Source of the DNA: Corynebacterium uropygiale
Lineage (GTDB): Bacteria > Actinomycetota > Actinomycetes > Mycobacteriales > Mycobacteriaceae
Assembly (NCBI RefSeq): GCF_021568315.1
Contig: NZ_JAKGSI010000001.1
Coordinates: 620,001-684,000 of the forward strand
Reading direction: 5' to 3'
Length of the DNA stretch: 64,000 bases
Positions 59,191 through 64,000 of this stretch are shown here, in pieces. How positions within the stretch are numbered: position 1 is the stretch's first letter; the number at the start of each line of letters is the position of its first letter. Under the pieces are notes generated by a model, which was not told the DNA's origin, did no database searches, and saw only the letters and a list, made by a program, of their open reading frames with translations. The position numbers were made by a program, and so were the translations under genes.

Positions 59191-59925
59191 GTGACTGCTC
59201 TAGAACCGCCGAACATTCCTGCCGAATTCCTGCCCCGCCACATCGCCCTCGTCATGGACGGCAACGGGCGCTGGGCCCAGGAACGTGGCTTGCCGCGCAC
59301 CGAGGGGCACAAGCGCGGGGAGGCCGTGCTCATGGAAGCGGTCGACGCCTGCCTCGCGATGGGCGTCCCGTACCTGTCTGCTTATGCCTTTTCGACGGAA
59401 AACTGGCGCCGCTCCACCGATGAAGTGCGATTCCTCATGGGCTTCTCCCGGGACGTGCTGCGCCGCGAGCGGGACATCCTCCACGAGAAGGGCGTCCGGG
59501 TGCGCTGGGCAGGGCGCCGCCCCCGACTGTGGCGCTCCGTCATCCGTGAACTCGAGGCCGCCGAGGAACTTACCGCCGGCAACACTCGCATGACGCTGGC
59601 GATGTGCGTGAACTATGGCGGGCGGGCGGAGATCGTCGACGCGGCCCGCGCGATCGCCGCCGCCGCGGCGAAGGGGGAGATCCGGCCCGAGCGGATCACC
59701 GAGAAGAACTTCCACGAGTGGCTCGATGAGCCGGACATGCCGGATGTCGACCTCTTCCTCCGCCCGAGCGGGGAGAAGCGCATCTCGAACTTCCTGCTGT
59801 GGCAGTCCGCCTATGCGGAGATGGTCTACCAGGATAAACTCTTCCCGGACTTCGGCGCGGAGGACCTCTTCGATGCGGTCCGCGAGTACGCGCGTCGGGA
59901 TCGTCGATTCGGGGGGACGCGCTGA
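59191..59925 (+). CDS. uppS: cis-prenyl diphosphate synthase (UppS type)
   Basis: This enzyme extends prenyl diphosphates in cis for the lipid carrier of wall synthesis (decaprenyl in mycolic-acid bacteria). The 244-aa protein has the motif [13 protein letters not shown] (about residues 14-26), [18 protein letters not shown] and the C-terminal [15 protein letters not shown] at 59191 lies 19 nt after recO. It overlaps the next gene by one base. A second UppS homologue is usual in the genus but is not in the window. Confidence 0.94.
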   Translation: MTALEPPNIPAEFLPRHIALVMDGNGRWAQERGLPRTEGHKRGEAVLMEAVDACLAMGVPYLSAYAFSTENWRRSTDEVRFLMGFSRDVLRRERDILHEKGVRVRWAGRRPRLWRSVIRELEAAEELTAGNTRMTLAMCVNYGGRAEIVDAARAIAAAAAKGEIRPERITEKNFHEWLDEPDMPDVDLFLRPSGEKRISNFLLWQSAYAEMVYQDKLFPDFGAEDLFDAVREYARRDRRFGGTR

Positions 59926-61037
59926 TGGAGGAGGAGCAGCAGATGACGGACGTGTCCCCGCCCTCGAAGCGGCAGATTGCCCGCTGGCGTCGCTATCTTG
60001 CCAACGAGCGAGCAGAGGCCGCGGTGTACCGCGAGCTCGCGCACCGCAAGACGGGGGAGGAGCGGGAGATTCTCCTCGCCCTCGCGAACTCCGAGTCCCG
60101 CCACGAGCAATTCTGGCGCGCGAAGCTCGGCGACTACGTGGGCATGCCTCGGCAGCCCGATTTGTCCACCCGATTCATGGGCTTCCTCGCCCAGCGTTTT
60201 GGCTCGGTGTTCGTGTTGGCGCTCATGCAGACCGCCGAGTCGCGCAGCGCTTACCTCGACGACGCCGACGCCCCGGAGCAAATCGCCGCCGATGAGCGCA
60301 TCCACGCCGAGGTCGTCCGCGGCCTCGCCGCCCGCGGCCGCGAGCAAATGTCGGGCGCTTTCCGCGCCGCGGTCTTCGGCGCGAACGATGGCCTCGTCTC
60401 CAACCTTGCGCTCGTCATGGGCGTGATGGGCAGTGGCGTGTCGAGCACCGTCGTCCTCATCACGGGTGTGTCGGGCCTCCTCTCCGGCGCGCTGTCCATG
60501 GCGGCCGGCGAGTACGTCTCGGTGAAGTCCCAGCAGGAGCTCCTCGAGGCCTCCGAGCCGGACGAAGAGGCCGATGATGCCCTCCCCATGCTCGACGTCG
60601 ACGCCAACGAGCTCGCCCTCGTCTACCGCGCCCGCGGCCTCAGCCAGGAGGAAGCGGAGCACAAGGCCCAGGATGTGCTGGCCTCCCTTCACACGACGAC
60701 GGAGCCCCCGCGCAAGAGCGAGGCCTTCGGCCGTGGCGGCCAGTCGATCACGGGGGTGGGCGGCGCCTGGCAGGCGGCCATCTCAAGCTTCCTCTGCTTC
60801 GGAAGCGGGGCGCTCCTGCCCGTGCTGCCCTTCTTCTTCGGCCTCAGCACGACGACGGCCGGCATCGTGGCGATCATCCTCGTCGCGATCGCCCTCCTGT
60901 GCACCGGTGGGACGACAGGCATCCTCTCCGGGAAGCCGCCGCTGGGGCGGGCGCTGCGCCAGCTGGCGATTGGCTTGGGCGCGGCGCTGGTCACGTGGGG
61001 GCTGGGGAGCCTCTTCGGGCAGATCACCGGGGGATAG
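59925..61037 (+). CDS. erythrin-VIT1 fusion protein, putative Fe/Mn transporter
   Basis: The 370-aa protein joins an N-terminal ferritin-like (erythrin) four-helix domain (about 12-135) to a C-terminal VIT1/CCC1 membrane domain with five helices (about 140-370). The N-part has Glu/His metal ligands in ANERAEAAVYREL, NSESRHEQFW and ADERIHAEVV. The VIT1 part opens with FGANDGLVSNLALVMGV and GALSMAAGEYVSVKSQQE. Related MbfA proteins export iron or manganese and protect against oxidative stress. The ATG overlaps the uppS stop; an alternative ATG lies at residue 7. It sits next to the Fur-family gene. Confidence 0.88.
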   Translation: MEEEQQMTDVSPPSKRQIARWRRYLANERAEAAVYRELAHRKTGEEREILLALANSESRHEQFWRAKLGDYVGMPRQPDLSTRFMGFLAQRFGSVFVLALMQTAESRSAYLDDADAPEQIAADERIHAEVVRGLAARGREQMSGAFRAAVFGANDGLVSNLALVMGVMGSGVSSTVVLITGVSGLLSGALSMAAGEYVSVKSQQELLEASEPDEEADDALPMLDVDANELALVYRARGLSQEEAEHKAQDVLASLHTTTEPPRKSEAFGRGGQSITGVGGAWQAAISSFLCFGSGALLPVLPFFFGLSTTTAGIVAIILVAIALLCTGGTTGILSGKPPLGRALRQLAIGLGAALVTWGLGSLFGQITGG

Positions 61038-61079
61038 GGGCCGGGGCTTCGGGGACCGCGGATTGTGGGCCCTGCGGCC

Positions 61080-61523
61080 TTAAGCGGCGGGGGAGTCGGG
61101 GTGCTCGTCGGATTGGCACGAGGGGCAGAGTCCGTAGATTTCCGCGTCGTGTCCCGTGAGCTGGTAGCCGAACTGCTGGGCCACGCTCTGCGCCCATTGC
61201 TCGACGGGCCCGCCCTCGATCTCCTCGGCCTGCCCGCAGCGGGTGCACACGAGGTGGTGGTGATGGGCGTCGCTGTCGCAGCGGCGGTAGAGGGTTTCCC
61301 CGCCGGCCATGTGGAGGACGTCGACGGCCTTCATCTCAGACAGAGACTGAAGGGTGCGGTACACCGTGGTGAGCCCCACCTTCTTGTCCCGACGGACAAG
61401 CTCGGTGTAGATGTCCTTGGCGGAGCTAAACGTCTCGAGGTCGTGCAGGACGTGGATGATGGCATTGCGCTGCCAGGTGTTGCGCGGCCCGAGTTTGGGT
61501 ACGGATGGTGACGTCGTAACCAT
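61080..61523 (-). CDS. zur: Fur-family regulator, probably Zur
   Basis: The 147-aa protein has a winged HTH (about 12-85; NTWQRNAIIHVL, FSSAKDIYTEL, VGLTTVYRTLQSL) and a metal domain with the structural Cys pairs CTRCG and CPSCQ and the ligand-rich DSDAHHHHLVC. These fit Zur (FurB), the zinc-dependent repressor. The ATG at 61523 follows a purine-rich region. The ArsR gene lies 126 bp upstream on the same strand, the usual znr-zur pair of actinobacteria next to glyS. The VIT1 gene is convergent. Confidence 0.9.
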   Translation of the reverse strand: MVTTSPSVPKLGPRNTWQRNAIIHVLHDLETFSSAKDIYTELVRRDKKVGLTTVYRTLQSLSEMKAVDVLHMAGGETLYRRCDSDAHHHHLVCTRCGQAEEIEGGPVEQWAQSVAQQFGYQLTGHDAEIYGLCPSCQSDEHPDSPAA

Positions 61524-61649
61524 GTGACTCCCCTCAAAAGCGATAACGATGTCGTGTACTCAAGTGTAATCCGCAGTCCGCTTTATTGGAAATGTATTGG
61601 AAAAGCGGTGTGTGGTGAGACTGGGAGGGGCGTCGGGATGGCGGCCCTC

Positions 61650-62189
61650 TTAGCTCGGATCCATGGGGGACATCCCGGGGACCGGCCGGGGGGAGGGGTT
61701 GGGGATGGTGTCCATGACGGCGTGCGGGCGGACGATCGCCGCGGCGCCGAGGGCGTTCTCCCCGCCACTCGCCTCGGTGGATTCGGCGGAGGATTCCTTC
61801 TTGGCCCGGCGATCGGCGAGCTCGTCGACCTCCCCGGGCTGTCGCCCGCTGAGCTCCGTGCCACCGTCCGGGCCCGGGTTGTGCCCGGCGACCCAGGAGA
61901 TGAGCGCGGGGATGTCGGTGCGAATGAGGCGGTAGATGACCTGCTTGCCCTTGCGAGTGGGGGCGACGATGCCGGCCTGCTTGAGAACGCGGAGGTGCTG
62001 GCTCACCAAAGGCTGGCTTTGGTCGAGCGAGGTGACAATCTGGTGAACATATAAGGGGCCCTCGGCGAGCATCAATATGATCTGGGTGCGGAGGGGTGAG
62101 TTGAGCGCGCTGATGATTGTTGCTGCGCGACTCAGGTCGTCCTTGCTGAGCGTCTCCTCTTTGTTCTGTATCACGCTGTTAGCCACCAT
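61650..62189 (-). CDS. ArsR/SmtB-family metal-sensing regulator (Znr/KmtR-like)
   Basis: The 179-aa protein has an ArsR winged HTH at about residues 15-100 (LNSPLRTQIILMLAEGPLYV, DQSQPLVSQHLRVLKQAGIV, RKGKQVIYRL). A low-complexity tail of about 75 residues, rich in Gly, Ser, Pro and Glu, follows. ArsR members beside Zur in actinobacteria sense zinc excess and control the zur gene. The usual alpha5 metal site (D-H...H-x2-H) is not obvious, since the tail has few His, so metal sensing is unproven. The ATG at 62189 is used. It is divergent from glyS with 370 bp between. Confidence 0.85.
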   Translation of the reverse strand: MVANSVIQNKEETLSKDDLSRAATIISALNSPLRTQIILMLAEGPLYVHQIVTSLDQSQPLVSQHLRVLKQAGIVAPTRKGKQVIYRLIRTDIPALISWVAGHNPGPDGGTELSGRQPGEVDELADRRAKKESSAESTEASGGENALGAAAIVRPHAVMDTIPNPSPRPVPGMSPMDPS

Positions 62190-62559
62190 TCATCTCGGTT
62201 GCCAAATCGTTAATGAATAATAGACATGGGGAGTGTGATCCCCCTAGGTCATATTAACGGAATTTTGCATGAAACCGTTTGTATCATTCCTTCAGGGCTG
62301 AAATCTGGGGCGTGAGCAGGGTATATGCCAGAGGTCTTATATTCCGGGAGTGGTGGGAAACTGCGCCCACTTCTGTGGCGAGCGTCTCACGATGTGGGAT
62401 GCCCGGGGGAGGGGCTGCGGGGCGAGGGTCGGCTCGCCCTTAGCCCGGCCCGCCGTACGGCCCCTTGCCTCGACCGTTAGAATGAGGTGAGTTTCCCCCA
62501 CTGGGGATATCCCTGTCTGGTGCTCCGTCGCAGAGTTGAAGAGGAGAACGAACGTCACC
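62190..62559. other. 370-bp divergent gap between the ArsR gene and glyS
   Basis: No gene is supported here. The left part (62190-62350) is relatively AT-rich, with TTAATGAATAAT near 62208 and an ATTCAT/ATGAAT inverted pair, possible operator DNA of the ArsR gene. The right part is GC-rich, and TAGAAT (62479-62484) could be a -10 box for glyS. A glycyl-tRNA T-box was looked for and not recognised. Confidence 0.4.
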
Positions 62560-63945
62560 ATGGCGAATAAGTCCGTCATCGATACAGTAGTGAACTTGTG
62601 CAAGCGCCGCGGGCTCGTCTACCCGGGCGGTGAGATTTACGGCGGAACCCGCTCGTCCTGGGACTACGGCCCCCTCGGTGTGGAGCTCAAGGAGAACATC
62701 AAGCGGCAGTGGTGGCGCCACATGGTGACCTCGCGTCCCGACGTCGTCGGCGTCGACACCTCCGTCATCCTGCCCCGCCAGGTGTGGGTCTCCTCTGGGC
62801 ACGTGGAGGTCTTCACGGATCCGCTCGTCGAGTCCCTTCACACACACAAGCGCTATCGCGCTGACCACCTCATCGAGGCCTACGAGGAGAAGCACGGGCA
62901 CCCGCCGGCAAACGGCCTGGCGGACATTCCGGACCCGGAGACCGGGCAGCCGGGCAAGTGGACCGAGCCGAAAGCCTTCTCTGGCCTGCTCAAGACGTTC
63001 CTGGGGCCCGTCGACGACGAAGAGGGCCTGCACTACCTCCGCCCGGAGACCGCCCAGGGCATCTTCGTGAACTTCAAGAACGTGCTCACCTCCGCGCGGA
63101 TGAAGCCGCCCTTCGGTATCGCGAACATCGGGAAGTCCTTCCGCAACGAGATCACCCCGGGCAACTTCATCTTCCGCACCCGCGAGTTCGAGCAGATGGA
63201 GATGGAGTTCTTCGTCAAGCCGGGGGAGGACGAGGAATGGCACCAGTATTGGATCGATGACCGCCTGCAGTGGTACATCGACCTGGGCATCAAGCCGGAG
63301 AACCTCCGCCTCTACGAGCACCCGAAGGAGAAGCTCTCCCACTACTCCAAGCGGACTGTCGACGTCGAGTACGCCTTCGGTTTCGCTGGCTCCACGTGGG
63401 GCGAGCTCGAGGGCGTGGCCAACCGCACCGACTACGACCTCCGCGTGCACTCGGAGGGTTCGGGTGAGGACCTCAGCTACTTCGACCAGAACGACAACGA
63501 GCGCTGGATCCCCTACGTCATCGAGCCGGCGGCCGGGCTTGGCCGTGCGATGATGGCCTTCCTCGTGGACGCCTATCACGAGGATGAGGCCCCCAACGCC
63601 AAGGGTGGCGTCGACAAGCGCGTGGTCCTCAAGCTCGACTACCGCCTCTCCCCGGTGAAGGTGGCCGTGCTGCCGCTGTCGAAGAAGCCAGAGCTCAAGG
63701 GCGTGGCGGAGAAGATCGCCAATGAGCTGCGCGGCTACTGGAACGTCGACTATGACGTGTCCGGCGCGATCGGCCGCCGCTACCGCCGCCAGGATGAGAT
63801 CGGCACGCCCTTCTGCGTGACAGTCGACTTCGACACCCTGGAGGACGACGCCGTCACCGTCCGCGAGCGCGACACCATGGACCAGGAGCGCGTGAAGGTC
63901 GCCGACCTGCCCTCCTACCTGGCCCAGCGACTGATTGGGTGCTGA
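62560..63945 (+). CDS. glyS: glycyl-tRNA synthetase (alpha2 type)
   Basis: This class II synthetase charges tRNA-Gly. The 461-aa protein is of the dimeric eukaryote/Gram-positive type: [20 protein letters not shown] at the start, motif 2 region [32 protein letters not shown] and motif 3 [13 protein letters not shown], then the anticodon-binding domain (about 360-461). The ATG at 62560 is preceded by GAAGAGGAG at a rather long distance (about 13 nt). Length is normal. A further gene begins directly after it. Confidence 0.96.
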   Translation: MANKSVIDTVVNLCKRRGLVYPGGEIYGGTRSSWDYGPLGVELKENIKRQWWRHMVTSRPDVVGVDTSVILPRQVWVSSGHVEVFTDPLVESLHTHKRYRADHLIEAYEEKHGHPPANGLADIPDPETGQPGKWTEPKAFSGLLKTFLGPVDDEEGLHYLRPETAQGIFVNFKNVLTSARMKPPFGIANIGKSFRNEITPGNFIFRTREFEQMEMEFFVKPGEDEEWHQYWIDDRLQWYIDLGIKPENLRLYEHPKEKLSHYSKRTVDVEYAFGFAGSTWGELEGVANRTDYDLRVHSEGSGEDLSYFDQNDNERWIPYVIEPAAGLGRAMMAFLVDAYHEDEAPNAKGGVDKRVVLKLDYRLSPVKVAVLPLSKKPELKGVAEKIANELRGYWNVDYDVSGAIGRRYRRQDEIGTPFCVTVDFDTLEDDAVTVRERDTMDQERVKVADLPSYLAQRLIGC

Positions 63946-63946
63946 C

Positions 63947-64000
63947 ATGCATTACACCTCCTGGACCCGCCGCACCGAGCACGGCGCTGACCTGCTCGTT
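63947..64000 (+). CDS. 5' end of an unknown gene after glyS (runs off right edge)
   Basis: The ATG at 63947 follows the glyS stop after one base and remains open to the window edge (18 codons, MHYTSWTRRTEHGADLL...). The close spacing suggests co-transcription with glyS. The visible part is too short for a family call. Confidence 0.5.
   Translation, partial: MHYTSWTRRTEHGADLLV

Noticed and set aside
62190-62559. T-box leader of glyS
   Set aside because: No specifier stem or T-box sequence (TGG-rich conserved motif) could be seen; the gap is long but unstructured to the eye.

Overview
The window reads as chromosome of a high-GC Corynebacterium-type actinobacterium. The evidence is the set of conserved neighbourhoods: aecD-brnQ-luciferase-like oxidoreductase, treS-maltokinase, malQ beside fadD, hrcA-dnaJ-rsmE-phoH-ybeY-corC, era-recO-uppS, and zur and an ArsR regulator next to glyS. 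From memory this resembles the C. glutamicum order between rbsK/ectP and glyS. I could not run a search, so genus level is an inference. No complete RNA gene was seen.

Positions 1-4190 are accessory and visibly less GC-rich. A minus-strand cassette encodes a tyrosine recombinase, a small ParA, a ribbon-helix-helix protein and a very acidic 133-residue protein of unknown family. A further gene runs off the left edge. Blocks of a TGACGGC octad repeat stand upstream of most of these genes. A tRNA 3' end (2701-2737, probably initiator tRNA) with a terminator lies beside the recombinase and looks like an attachment site. Beyond it are two more copies of the acidic-protein gene and a decayed copy of the ribbon-helix-helix gene, so related elements have probably accumulated here.

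Positions 4195-17100 carry an exonuclease-BRCT protein, idi, a ThDP 2-keto-acid decarboxylase, and a tight operon of an FGGY kinase, mtnD, mtnC and a GlpD-like dehydrogenase. That operon joins the last two methionine-salvage steps to glycerol/ketose-type enzymes. A small antitoxin-like protein, a FUSC membrane protein, a proline iminopeptidase-like hydrolase and ribokinase follow.

Positions 17150-35870 are mainly transport and its control: a secreted CAP protein, ThpR, a GntR-linked peptide ABC transporter, a TRAP-type large permease, a second GntR regulator divergent from a large FAD/Fe-S 2-hydroxyacid dehydrogenase with an AEC transporter, a BCCT osmolyte carrier, and the yhbW-like/brnQ/aecD group. 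Two short ACATGT-centred palindromes sit in the two divergent promoter regions.

Positions 35888-48641 hold an ABC exporter, maltokinase, trehalose synthase, a carboxylesterase, an M3 oligopeptidase, two tiny overlapping membrane-protein genes, malQ and acyl-CoA synthetase. Positions 48846-64000 are a housekeeping run: an unknown protein, hemW, heat-shock control, 16S rRNA and RNase maturation factors, Era, RecO, UppS, an erythrin-VIT1 metal transporter, zinc regulators and GlyS. Era has no ordinary start codon at the expected place and may start at AUC.
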